From Dyella lutea (GTDB lineage Bacteria; Pseudomonadota; Gammaproteobacteria; Xanthomonadales; Rhodanobacteraceae): a stretch of DNA of 64,000 nucleotides. Position 1 is the first letter of the stretch; every line of letters begins with the position of its first letter. Of the stretch, positions 38,944-46,672 are shown in pieces. The notes under the pieces were generated by a model. It did no database searches and had not been told where the DNA came from. It saw only the letters and a list, made by a program, of their open reading frames with translations. The stretch is taken from contig NZ_JAMZEK010000004.1 in the NCBI RefSeq assembly GCF_024158035.1, positions 62,001-126,000 of the forward strand, in the 5' to 3' direction. A program made the position numbers and the translations under genes.

Positions 38944-39504
38944 ATGAGCGAGCGCTACCCATATCGAGCCATGGATGATCCACGTGCTACTGAGGAGATC
39001 GCGCGGCGTCGCGCCCAGTTCGATGAGGCGGTGATCCGTTTCCGCGGCGAATTGCTCCGGTACCTGCTCCGACGCACCCGCGATGCCGAGTTGGCCGCTG
39101 ACCTCACGCAGGAAACCTTCTCGCGCATGCTGGTATATCGCGATGCTCCAGATATCGGGAGCCATACCTCACTGATGTACCGCATCGCACACAACTTGCT
39201 ACTTGAGCGGCAGCGCGCCCGCCATCGGCGCCACGCTTCCCAGCATGTTCCGCTCAGCCTTGCCGAGCCGCTTTGCGCCGACGAGCCATCGGCCGAGGAA
39301 TGGGCTGACGCACGGTCCTTGGAGCAGTCACTCAGGCGTGCGCTCATCGCTCTTCCACCCAAGCGCCGCTTGGCATTCGTGCTCAGTCGCCACGACGGAC
39401 TCACCTATTCCCAAGTGGCTGCGACCATGGGGATCTCGGTGAAGATGGTGGAGAAGCACATCAGCGAAGCCTTGCTGGCGTTCCGGTCGGCCGTTGAAGA
39501 GTAG
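38944..39504 (+). CDS. ECF-type RNA polymerase sigma factor (FecI-like)
   Basis: A 186-residue sigma-70-family factor with region 2 (FRGELLRYLLRRTRDAELAADLTQETF, read in two parts) and region 4 (LPPKRRLAFVLSRHDGLTYSQVAATMGISVKMVEKH). The VEKHISEAL end is characteristic of FecI-type factors, which normally pair with a FecR anti-sigma and a TonB receptor. Neither is adjacent: the next genes are a repeat pair and an unknown secreted protein. GGAGG lies 10 bases before the ATG at 38944. Confidence 0.87.
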   Translation: MSERYPYRAMDDPRATEEIARRRAQFDEAVIRFRGELLRYLLRRTRDAELAADLTQETFSRMLVYRDAPDIGSHTSLMYRIAHNLLLERQRARHRRHASQHVPLSLAEPLCADEPSAEEWADARSLEQSLRRALIALPPKRRLAFVLSRHDGLTYSQVAATMGISVKMVEKHISEALLAFRSAVEE

Positions 39505-39533
39505 GTGCCGGCGTCTAAGCCGGACCCGAATTG

Positions 39534-39600
39534 AAGGAGGCGTGGCTAATTCATTCAGCGAATAAAGGGGACGTGGCTAATTAAACTCGCCACCGTCAGG
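39534..39600 (+). repeat. two tandem partial copies of the palindromic element (copies b1, b2)
   Basis: AAGGAGGCGTGGCTAATTCA (39534-39553) and TAAAGGGGACGTGGCTAATT plus AA (39563-39584) are left arms in direct orientation, 29 bases apart, 29 bases after the sigma-factor stop. No right arm is visible. The tail ACTCGCCACCGTCAGG differs from the inner sequence of the intact copies. Confidence 0.75.
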
Positions 39601-39634
39601 TATTGGGGCATGGTCAAAGGGAGCGCGTGCGTTG

Positions 39635-40417
39635 ATGATCCGATTGCTTCTGCTGGTGCTTTGCGTAGTGGGCGTTACGACGGTCCGCGCGAACGCACCT
39701 GAAGCGCCGCGGGCGCTGTCGTCGCAGGAGGCGGCAACGCTTCATGCAGATGAAGTGGTGGGGCGAGCCATGTATCTCAGCGACCGGGCCGCCGCTTTGG
39801 CGACCGACGCGGCGCTCGAATTGGACGCGTTCCGGAAGGAATTACGCGTGCGTGGCTGGATCACCCAGGCGCACGACGACGCGGTAACGGTGACCTTCAT
39901 CGACGCGACGCCATCAGCGCTGTATCGCGCCACCGTATCGAATGCCGGCAAGCTGGTCGGCAAGGTGGAGGCGTACGCCACGCCGCAGCCGCTCTCTCCG
40001 TTCGAGGCTGGTGCGGCCGCTGCGCGCACGGTTGCACTTGGCGCGAAGTTCCAGCCGTGCAGTGAGCGCTACGACACGGTAGTGCTCCCGCTGGGCGACT
40101 CACCCGCGGGGAAATGGCTGGTCTACCTTCTGCCCGCGACGAAGCAGCCAGGCGTCATCCCGATTGGCGGCACGTATCGGGTGACCGTGGACCACGGCAC
40201 CATCGCGGCGCAGCGTCCTTTCACGAAATCGTGCATCGCCCTGGAAAATGACCCACGTGCGGTTGGACTGATGATCAGCCACCTGCTCGACACCACGCCG
40301 ACCGAGGCGCACGTCTTCTGGAGCCTGTGGGCGCACAAGGATATGTACGTGAGCACGGAGAGTGCGACGTGGGCGATCCACGATGGGCACATCCGTCTCG
40401 TCGAAACCGGCCACTGA
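39635..40417 (+). CDS. hypothetical secreted protein
   Basis: A 260-residue protein with a signal peptide (MIRLLLLVLCVVGVTTVRA). The mature part has a helical N-region and a beta-rich C-region with two cysteines (FQPCSERYD and TKSCIALEND) that could form a disulphide. The segment GKWLVYLLPATK is followed by GGTYRVTVD. Not a family I recognise. GGGAG lies 11 bases before the ATG; a TTG one codon earlier would have better spacing. Confidence 0.65.
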   Translation: MIRLLLLVLCVVGVTTVRANAPEAPRALSSQEAATLHADEVVGRAMYLSDRAAALATDAALELDAFRKELRVRGWITQAHDDAVTVTFIDATPSALYRATVSNAGKLVGKVEAYATPQPLSPFEAGAAAARTVALGAKFQPCSERYDTVVLPLGDSPAGKWLVYLLPATKQPGVIPIGGTYRVTVDHGTIAAQRPFTKSCIALENDPRAVGLMISHLLDTTPTEAHVFWSLWAHKDMYVSTESATWAIHDGHIRLVETGH

Positions 40418-40570
40418 TCGACAACAGCGTAAACCGCCAGGGTCGGCGTGCACTTTCCAAGGCGCCGCTGCGTTGAAAAGTCGACTCTGCCGCCTGGCTC
40501 GCTGCTTCCGGCGTTCTAGGCGGCAAGCTGCACTACGACAGCTGATGGGTTAATCGATGCGGATAGGGAC

Positions 40571-41128
40571 ATGAATCGAGTGACGAGAACCCACGGCACC
40601 CTTGCAGCCTGGAACGACGATCGGGGCTTCGGCTTCATCGAGTTGCCGGGAAGCGGCGAAAGGGTCTTCGTGCACATTTCGGCCTTCCCGCGGGGCGGCG
40701 CGCGGCCGGCTGTCGGTGAGCTCGTTTCGTTCGAAATCGACGCGCGCGAGGCAGGCAAGAAGCGGGCAGTGCGCGTCATGCGGTGCGGCAGCGGCTCGCC
40801 GCCGCGGCGCATGCGGCAGCCGGCGGCTGCACACCGGAGCAGCGTCCTCGGTTCGCTGGTCACTTTGCTTTTGCTGATCGCGGTTGGCTGGTACGGCTAC
40901 CAGCAATTCAGCGGGAATCACGAGCCGGTGGCGACACCACGCGTGAATGCCGCAGGAGCCGTTGCACCGGCGACGGCCTCGCCCTTCAGCTGCGATGGCC
41001 GCACGCGATGCTCGCAGATGACCTCATGCGCCGAGGCCAAGTTCTTCCTTAAGCAATGCCCGGGCACACAGATGGATGGCGACGGGGACGGCGTGCCCTG
41101 TGAGAGTCAGTGGTGTCCGGCCGAATAG
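40571..41128 (+). CDS. cold-shock domain / transmembrane / Excalibur domain protein
   Basis: A 185-residue three-part protein. Residues 7-65 are a cold-shock OB fold with the RNP-like motifs GFGFIELP and VFVHISAF. Residues about 92-110 form one transmembrane helix. Residues about 137-183 are a cysteine-rich Excalibur domain (TRCSQMTSCAEA, DGDGDGVPCE) with a DxDxDG calcium-binding loop. This puts a nucleic-acid-binding domain on the cytoplasmic side and a calcium-binding domain outside. The architecture is known in proteobacteria, but its role is not established. Confidence 0.85.
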   Translation: MNRVTRTHGTLAAWNDDRGFGFIELPGSGERVFVHISAFPRGGARPAVGELVSFEIDAREAGKKRAVRVMRCGSGSPPRRMRQPAAAHRSSVLGSLVTLLLLIAVGWYGYQQFSGNHEPVATPRVNAAGAVAPATASPFSCDGRTRCSQMTSCAEAKFFLKQCPGTQMDGDGDGVPCESQWCPAE

Positions 41129-41237
41129 CGGCTCGCTGGCGAATGGGGCCCGGTTCACCTATCCCATGCCCGGAAGTGAACCTGACCCCGCTTGGTTCGA
41201 TCGCCACGATTGCGGCGACCTGCAGCGCGCCGGGCCG

Positions 41238-41996
41238 TTATACCTGCGCCAGGCCGCCATCGACGAAAAGCTCGGTGCCGTTGACGAAGCTGGCGTCGTC
41301 GGAGGCGAGGAACACGGCCGCGCGCGCGATCTCGACCGGCTCGCCCACGCGGCCCAGCGGCACCTGCGCGGCGAGGGCGTCGAGCAGCCCCTGCTGCTGG
41401 GTGGCATCCGGCCCGGCGAGGTCGACCAGGCCCGGCGTGCGCGTGGGGCCGGGGCTCAGCGTGTTGAAGCGGATCCTGCGGCTCTTGTCGACGTCGAGGA
41501 TCCAGTTGCGGACGAATGCCCGCACAGCGGCCTTGGATGCGCCGTAGACGCTGAAAGCGGGCGTGCCGGTGGTGGCGGCGGTGGAGCCGGTCAGGATGAC
41601 GGAGGCGCCCTCGCCCAGGATGGGCAGCAGGGTCTGCACGGTGAACAAGGTGCCCTTCACGTTGCGGTTGAAGGTGTCGTCGAACTGTTCTTCGGTGATC
41701 TCCCCCAGCGGCAGCATGGAGCCGCCGCCGGCGTTGACGAACAGCACGTCCACCCGCCCGTGCTCGCGCTTGATGCGGTCGGCGAGGTGCTGGAGGTCGC
41801 CGAGCTTGGCCGAATCCACCGGGACGGCGATGGCCTGCGGCCCGATGGAGGCCGCGGCGGCATCGAGTTCGGCCTTGCGGCGACCGGTGATGTAGACGGT
41901 GGCGCCCTCCAGGGCGAACTGGCGGGCGGTTTCCAGGCCGATGCCGGTGCTGCCGCCGGTGACCACCGCGATCTTGTTTTCGAGCTTGCGTGACAT
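41238..41996 (-). CDS. SDR-family oxidoreductase
   Basis: A 252-residue classical short-chain dehydrogenase. Motifs are TGGSTGIG for NAD(P) binding, NAG in VNAGGGS, catalytic Ser in LTGSTAA, YGASK for the Tyr-Lys pair, and LSPGPTRTPG. The TGRR segment after strand 2 suggests NADPH preference. Substrate unknown. It diverges from a LysR gene with about 100 bases between starts, so it is the likely target of that regulator. Confidence 0.9.
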   Translation of the reverse strand: MSRKLENKIAVVTGGSTGIGLETARQFALEGATVYITGRRKAELDAAAASIGPQAIAVPVDSAKLGDLQHLADRIKREHGRVDVLFVNAGGGSMLPLGEITEEQFDDTFNRNVKGTLFTVQTLLPILGEGASVILTGSTAATTGTPAFSVYGASKAAVRAFVRNWILDVDKSRRIRFNTLSPGPTRTPGLVDLAGPDATQQQGLLDALAAQVPLGRVGEPVEIARAAVFLASDDASFVNGTELFVDGGLAQV

Positions 41997-42095
41997 GGGG
42001 AGAACCTCATGGGCGAGTGGATGACGGCGAAAGGTTATCGACGGAGCATTGGCAAAGAAATAGAATCAAATGAAATCCATCGTTGCAAAAATGAC

Positions 42096-43046
42096 ATGTC
42101 CAAGCTGCCGGATTTCGAAGGGCTTGCCCTGTTCGCCAAGGTTGCCGAATGCCGCTCCTTCCGGGCGGCGGCGCGCGAGCTGGATCTTTCGGTGCCGACG
42201 CTCTCGCGCGGCATCGCCCGGCTGGAGAAGCGCCTGGGCGCGCGCGTGTTCAATCGGACTTCCCGCCAGCTCGCGCTCACCGCCTTCGGTACCAGCCTGC
42301 TGGAGCGGGCGACGCAGCTTTACCGTGATGCCGAGGAGGCCGAGGCATTGGCGCGGGATCAGTCCGCCTCCCCGCGCGGGACGGTTCGCCTTGCCGTGCC
42401 GATGACCTTCGGCGTGCATTGGGTCGCCCCGCTGCTGCCGGGATTGCTTGAGCGCTATCCGGACGTGTCCATTGACCTGCATTTGTCCGACGCCGTGGTC
42501 GACATCGTCGGCGACGGCTTCGACGCGGCGCTACGTATTGCGGCACTGCCCGACTCGTCGCTGGCCGCACGACTGCTTTGCAAGGTATCGCGGTTTACCG
42601 TGGCGGCGCCGGCTTACGTGAAGCGGCATGGCGCGCCGAAACACCCGCGCGACCTGGATCCCACCCACTGCCTTGCCTACGCGTTTCGCGCGGGAAGCGA
42701 CGTGTGGCGTTTCCGCAACGGCCACAAGGAAGCCGTGGTCCATCCGATGGGGCGGCTGCGCGTGACCAATTCGGAGGCACTGCTGCCGGTGTTGCTGGCC
42801 GGTCAGGCGGTCGCCGCGCTGCCTGAGTTCATGGCCGCCGAGTACCTGCAGGATGGACGCCTCCTGCCGTTGCTCCCCGACTGGGAGCAGCCTGGCGGTG
42901 GCCTGTATTTCGTTTCGCCGACCACGCGCCATCGAGCGGCGAAAGTGGAGGCGGTGGCGAGCTACTTTGCCGAAGTCTTGAGCGATCCGGTATGGCGGTG
43001 GCCCCGCCCAGCAAAGAAGAAAAATAAAGGGGACGTGGCTAATTAA
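42096..43046 (+). CDS. LysR-family regulator with repeat-derived C-terminal tail
   Basis: A 316-residue LysR regulator: helix-turn-helix FRAAARELDLSVPTLSRGIARLE, then a substrate-binding domain (about 95-300). Its arrangement suggests control of the divergent SDR gene. The last residues, KKNKGDVAN, are encoded by a copy of the palindromic element: the stop TAA at 43044-43046 is the final triplet of the 21-base arm core. The natural C-terminus has probably been replaced or extended by insertion. The helix-turn-helix and effector domain look intact, so the protein is probably functional. Confidence 0.87.
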   Translation: MSKLPDFEGLALFAKVAECRSFRAAARELDLSVPTLSRGIARLEKRLGARVFNRTSRQLALTAFGTSLLERATQLYRDAEEAEALARDQSASPRGTVRLAVPMTFGVHWVAPLLPGLLERYPDVSIDLHLSDAVVDIVGDGFDAALRIAALPDSSLAARLLCKVSRFTVAAPAYVKRHGAPKHPRDLDPTHCLAYAFRAGSDVWRFRNGHKEAVVHPMGRLRVTNSEALLPVLLAGQAVAALPEFMAAEYLQDGRLLPLLPDWEQPGGGLYFVSPTTRHRAAKVEAVASYFAEVLSDPVWRWPRPAKKKNKGDVAN

Positions 43047-43162
43047 GGCGGCTCGCGAAGGCTGGCTTGCCGGGCCGCCCGCGGGAGCGGCAGACGGTAG
43101 GGCGTCCGAGCGTGGTTTCCGGGGCGGGTTGCCTGCCTGGCTTAATTAGCCATGTCCCCTTT
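43026..43162. repeat. palindromic element with 21-bp inverted arms (copies c/d)
   Basis: The left arm (43026-43046, core GGGGACGTGGCTAATTAA) and right arm (43142-43162) are inverted with one mismatch, around a 95-base GC-rich centre unlike the shorter centre of the other copies. The left arm ends the LysR gene; the right arm joins the 3-prime end of the RAYT relic. It may be two half elements rather than one unit. Confidence 0.85.
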
Positions 43163-43336
43163 TTTTAATAAGGACGAACGCATGCACGGCAATGCCGTGA
43201 TCGCGGAAAGCACTGCGGAGCAGGCGCCTGAAGTGGTAGCGATCGTCCGCATCGAGGAAGATGGCCCCTGGTTGATGCCGCGTTGCGTGACGTGTAGCGG
43301 GATACCTGGCAGTTCCAGACGCGGTCGTCGTGGCAT
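43163..43336 (-). pseudogene. truncated, frameshifted RAYT (REP-associated Y1 transposase) relic
   Basis: On the minus strand from 43336, MPRRPRLELPGIPLHVTQRG is the characteristic start of RAYT/TnpREP proteins. After INQG the reading frame is broken. In the next frame the homology continues as AIFLDADDRYHFRRLLRSAF and DHGIAVHAFVL. It stops exactly where the HUH motif (typically NHVHLL) should follow and runs into the palindromic element. It is therefore a dead N-terminal fragment of about 55 codons with one frameshift. RAYTs mobilise REP-type palindromes, so it may be the remnant of the source of the surrounding elements. Confidence 0.8.
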
Positions 43337-43410
43337 GGTAGTCCCCGGTGCGAGATCAGCTGCCACGGTGCTGCAGATCGGCGGGCATGTCCGCTGCCGG
43401 TAGGCTCGGG

Positions 43411-43433
43411 CTTGATTGGCCACGGCCCTTTTT
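43411..43433 (-). repeat. degenerate element arm upstream of the RAYT relic (copy g)
   Basis: CTTGATTGGCCACGGCCCTT followed by TTT matches the right-arm sequence CTTAATTAGCCACGTCCCCT at most positions. With copy d it brackets the RAYT relic in the same orientation, as REPs usually bracket their transposase. Confidence 0.55.
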
Positions 43434-43464
43434 CCTTTTTTGCTTTTTTGGAAGGCCCTATCTC

Positions 43465-43749
43465 ATGCGAGCTATCAGTGAACGCGACTTGGCGGTGGTG
43501 ATCCCGTTGCTGGCGGCGAAGATCCGCGACCTCACCCTTGAGTTGCGCGCAAGCCAGGCACGTGCCGGGGAAGTGTCGGACGAGAAGGTGGAGGACCGCA
43601 TGCAGATACAGGAGATGCTGGAGCAGTACGGCGGCATTCTCGATTCGTTGCGCGAGGAATACGAAGAGGGCTTGAAGGAGGGAATCCAGCTGCCCACGTT
43701 CAACACCCTTGTCCGGCCGTTCCAGCTTAAAGGGGACGTGGCTAATTAA
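43465..43749 (+). CDS. hypothetical small acidic coiled-coil protein with repeat-derived tail
   Basis: A 94-residue protein. Residues 1-80 are a highly charged helix (ERDLAVVIPLLAAKIRDLTLEL, EEYEEGLKEG) likely to form a coiled coil. GGAAGG lies about nine bases before the ATG at 43465. The last residues LKGDVAN and the stop TAA (43747-43749) come from the left arm of palindromic element e, exactly as in the LysR gene. Function unknown. Confidence 0.6.
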   Translation: MRAISERDLAVVIPLLAAKIRDLTLELRASQARAGEVSDEKVEDRMQIQEMLEQYGGILDSLREEYEEGLKEGIQLPTFNTLVRPFQLKGDVAN

Positions 43750-43808
43750 ATTCAGTCGTCGCCTGGCAGGGCGGAGCGCTTTCCTGGCTTAATTAGCCAC
43801 GTCCCTTA
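43729..43808. repeat. intact palindromic element between convergent genes (copy e)
   Basis: Left arm 43729-43749 (core GGGGACGTGGCTAATTAA) and right arm 43789-43808 (one base shorter) are inverted around a 39-base centre beginning ATTCAGTCGTCGCCTGGCAG. The whole unit could fold as a long hairpin. The stops of both convergent neighbours (43747-43749 on plus, 43806-43808 on minus) lie inside it. Confidence 0.88.
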
Positions 43809-45173
43809 TTTCGCAGGGCGGAAGACCGTGCTGGTGCCGTAACGCTGCGCACCGATCCGATCGTGAAGGATGAAGTCGCGCATCATGGCGAAGTAGCCGT
43901 CGGGATTGCGGGTGTCGACGCGCGTGCCGTCCGCCGCGGTTTCATACTCGTAGATGCCGTGTTCGGTGTCGGGGAACACTGCGACCGTGACCGGTTTGCC
44001 CCTGGCCTGCAGAGCGCGAAGGCGCCGCACAGTCTCTGCGCTTGGCGCATCGTGGTCGTTGGCGGCGAGAATCCAGAGTTGCGGCGTATCGAGATTGCGC
44101 AGCACCGGCATGGGGTCGTAATTCGCCGGGACGCCTGCCAATAGCACGGGACCTTCTTCGCGAAGCTTGGCTTCTGGCGTCTCGAGCATGAAGAAGGTGA
44201 TATCGCCATGCACGTATTTGAACCATGGCTCCTTGCCGTATTTCGCCTTGACGGCGGCCAGTTGGTCGTAGCCTTTCCGGAAATGGCTGACGATGATTGC
44301 CGCCGTGGCATCGGCGATGTGCATCGCCTTGGCAACCTCGCCTGGGCCGTAACCGCGGCTGGTCAGGTCGAACGCGATGGCTTCGCGATCCTCGTCGAGT
44401 GGCGACACGGCCAGGCCGAATCCGACGATCACGAAATCCACCGGCTCGATCTTCGCGGCCAGCGGGGCGACCCAGCCGCCCTGGCTACCGCCCTGGTAGC
44501 CAATGCGACCGGCACGTGTGCCAGCCAGAAGTCGGGCTTCGTTTTTTGCGGCAATCGTGTCGTCGGCCAGCTCAAGGTAGTTTTGTGTATACACCCCACC
44601 CGACTTGCCGGTGCCTCGCTTGTCATACACGAATACGCCAATGCCTTCGGCGGGCAACTGGCGTTGCAGGGAATAGGAATCCAGTGCGGACGAGTGCTCT
44701 GAGCCGTGCACCAGCACCACGATCGGCACGCGGGCGGTGCCTTGCGGCATCACTAGCCGTCCGGCGAGCTGCACGCCAGCGCCTTCGAAGGCAACGTTCG
44801 TGACCTCCAAAGGGATTCGCTTGCCCGAGACTCCGGCGAAGTCGATCGTGTTTTCGGCGCAATCAAATGAAACGCGCTTGCCGTCCGGACGATTCGTCCA
44901 ACCCAGCGTGCTCGTCCATGCGCCATCCGGGTTCCGGGTCAGCAAGCCGGTGGTGCCATCCTCCTTGCGCCACCGAAGGTGATCGTCATCGATCACTCCG
45001 ACATCGACCTTGCTGCCGTCGTCCAGTTGATAGATGCTGGCGCCGCAGTTGCCTGCGCGAACTTGCGGTGATGGCGCGGCAGTCGCTGTTGTCGTGGTCC
45101 CCAAAAGGGCCGCCAGTACGAACGGTGCGCCGAGCAGCGCTCTGGCGCCAACGGTCAATGATAAGAACTGCAT
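43806..45173 (-). CDS. secreted alpha/beta hydrolase (acyl-peptidase/esterase-like)
   Basis: A 455-residue protein with a long signal peptide (to about residue 33, TATAA). A beta-rich N-domain spans about 40-120. The alpha/beta-hydrolase domain has VVLVHGSEHSS at the oxyanion strand, YDKRGTGKS, and the nucleophile elbow GGSQGGW. A late aspartate in LAANDHDAP and histidine in DTEHGIYEY complete a plausible triad. It resembles secreted prolyl-oligopeptidase/esterase-type hydrolases. The stop TAA lies at the outer edge of palindromic element e. Confidence 0.85.
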   Translation of the reverse strand: MQFLSLTVGARALLGAPFVLAALLGTTTTATAAPSPQVRAGNCGASIYQLDDGSKVDVGVIDDDHLRWRKEDGTTGLLTRNPDGAWTSTLGWTNRPDGKRVSFDCAENTIDFAGVSGKRIPLEVTNVAFEGAGVQLAGRLVMPQGTARVPIVVLVHGSEHSSALDSYSLQRQLPAEGIGVFVYDKRGTGKSGGVYTQNYLELADDTIAAKNEARLLAGTRAGRIGYQGGSQGGWVAPLAAKIEPVDFVIVGFGLAVSPLDEDREAIAFDLTSRGYGPGEVAKAMHIADATAAIIVSHFRKGYDQLAAVKAKYGKEPWFKYVHGDITFFMLETPEAKLREEGPVLLAGVPANYDPMPVLRNLDTPQLWILAANDHDAPSAETVRRLRALQARGKPVTVAVFPDTEHGIYEYETAADGTRVDTRNPDGYFAMMRDFILHDRIGAQRYGTSTVFRPAK

Positions 45174-45237
45174 TGGAATACCTCATCGCGGAAAAGGCTG
45201 GGGTCATAGTGCACTTTTGCCAAACCCGGGCCAGCTC

Positions 45238-45260
45238 AGGGCGCGCTTTTCGTGCGCCCT
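45238..45260. terminator. hairpin between divergent genes, possible terminator
   Basis: AGGGCGC (45238-45244) pairs with GCGCCCT (45254-45260) around a nine-base loop and is followed by TTTCGTT. It lies 50 bases before the AHH-nuclease gene, where it could shield that gene from read-through. Confidence 0.35.
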
Positions 45261-45310
45261 TTCGTTGTCCTCCAGGATCACTTGCACCTTTCGAATCAAG
45301 GGAATGAGAC

Positions 45311-45937
45311 ATGGCAAAGCAAGCGTCAGGAAGCAAGGTCGACCCATTCCAGAGGTTCGGCACGCACTCGGTGGACATGCGCGTTGCCCTGAACCAGATC
45401 AACCCTGCGTTGGCCTATAAAGCGGGGAACATGGAGTGGCTGAATGAAGTGAAGCAAGGCATACGCTACGAGAATGGAGAGAGCCTTTCGGAGCTCTCGG
45501 AGAGGATGTTCCTGGTGGCTGCGCTCGCGGAACTCGCTACCACCCCTGAGCCCTCCAAGTTGCTTGCGACCAACATGACTGCCGCCGGAGACCCGAAGCC
45601 GGAGGGTGAAACCGAGGCGCATCATATTGTCGCGTTCAAGGCCCAGGCGGCACATGCATCGCGAAGGCTGCTTTTCAGGTGGCGCATTGCCATCAACGAC
45701 AAGGACAATGGGGTACATCTTCCCGCGTTCAGGCGTTCAGTGGTGCCCTCTCTTCGTGATGCGCTGAAGCATCGACCGATTCATACCGACGTTTACCACA
45801 TGGCCGTCTTTCGGCGGCTTGACACCTATGCAAGGACCGGTGCGACGGATACGGCCGTCGGCCGCGAGGCGCTGAGGTCGATCAAGAAGAAGATATTGAA
45901 CGGCACTTTTCCGTATTTGCGGGAGCACCAACGATGA
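45311..45937 (+). CDS. AHH-family nuclease toxin (predicted)
   Basis: A 208-residue protein whose C-terminal half matches the AHH (HNH-derived) nuclease pattern: TEAHHIVA at residues 101-108, a following basic helix, INDKDNGVHLP (128-138), and IHTDVYHMAV near 157-166 supplying the last histidines. In known systems AHH domains are the toxic C-termini of polymorphic toxins. Here the N-terminal 95 residues are a short helical region with no signal peptide, RHS, PAAR or other delivery domain. The stop overlaps the next gene (ATGA), which looks like its immunity gene. Confidence 0.72.
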   Translation: MAKQASGSKVDPFQRFGTHSVDMRVALNQINPALAYKAGNMEWLNEVKQGIRYENGESLSELSERMFLVAALAELATTPEPSKLLATNMTAAGDPKPEGETEAHHIVAFKAQAAHASRRLLFRWRIAINDKDNGVHLPAFRRSVVPSLRDALKHRPIHTDVYHMAVFRRLDTYARTGATDTAVGREALRSIKKKILNGTFPYLREHQR

Positions 45938-46506
45938 GCGTCTGGGAAATCACCAATTTCCTCACGAATACCGTTGCCCTGGTCGGCCCTTCGCCCGAGG
46001 TGCAGTTCGATCCGGATCTGTCCGAGTCGTTCTGGGCGCAGTTCGAAAACAGGGTGCCCGGGGCGCCTCTTCACTGGAACGCCCGTCCCGAGCTTGCGGT
46101 ACTGCCCAAGGAAGGACGCAGGAAACTTCCGCCTCGCGCCGACGTCAGTCCGTTTACGGCGACGGGACTGGTGGTCAACGAAAAGGTGCACACCGCCCTC
46201 GGCGATCTCCTGGCCCGGTTCGGACAGCTTCTGGAGATCAACGTCGAAGGCAGGACCGAGTACTACTACAACGTCACGAATGTGCTGTCGTGCATCGATC
46301 GCGAGCACTCGGAGTTCGATGGGCCGTATGCCGAGGTGCCCGTATTCCTCGGGTCGCAGATCCCATCCGTACCCTGCATCTTCATCGAGCCGGCCATACA
46401 TGGGCGGATCTTCGTCAATGATGCAGCGAAGAACGCCATGGCTGAGATCATCGCTGCCAACAAGATCAGCGGCATGGACTTCAAGCGCTGGGACACGAGT
46501 GACTAG
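45934..46506 (+). CDS. Imm11/DUF1629-like putative immunity protein
   Basis: A 190-residue cytoplasmic protein resembling the Imm11 (DUF1629) family by eye. The central FTATGLVVNEKVHTALGDLL helix leads to the strand segment YYYNVTNVLSCIDREHSEF, and a late IFVNDAAKNAM element follows. Such proteins neutralise toxins encoded just upstream. The four-base overlap with the AHH nuclease gene ensures coupled translation, as expected of a toxin-immunity pair. Sequence similarity alone would not prove binding. Confidence 0.68.
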   Translation: MSVWEITNFLTNTVALVGPSPEVQFDPDLSESFWAQFENRVPGAPLHWNARPELAVLPKEGRRKLPPRADVSPFTATGLVVNEKVHTALGDLLARFGQLLEINVEGRTEYYYNVTNVLSCIDREHSEFDGPYAEVPVFLGSQIPSVPCIFIEPAIHGRIFVNDAAKNAMAEIIAANKISGMDFKRWDTSD

Positions 46507-46573
46507 CCGGGATCGTGGCCAGAGTGCACTTTCTTGAAGCGAGTGCAGCGGAACATCGGCTTTGAAAGGGGTT

Positions 46574-46656
46574 AAAGGGGACGTGGCTAATTTAATTCGT
46601 TCGCCATCTGGCAGAGCAGGGCCGCCTGCATGGCTTAATTTGCTACGTCCCCTTTT
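46574..46656. repeat. intact palindromic element (copy f)
   Basis: Left arm 46574-46595 (AAAGGGGACGTGGCTAATTT plus AA) and right arm 46635-46656 are inverted around a 39-base centre TTCGTTCGCCATCTGGCAGAG and following, closely matching the centre of copy e. It sits immediately before the DUF922 gene, with its right end 16 bases from the start codon used here. Confidence 0.88.
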
Positions 46657-46672
46657 CTGCAAGGTGGCTTTC

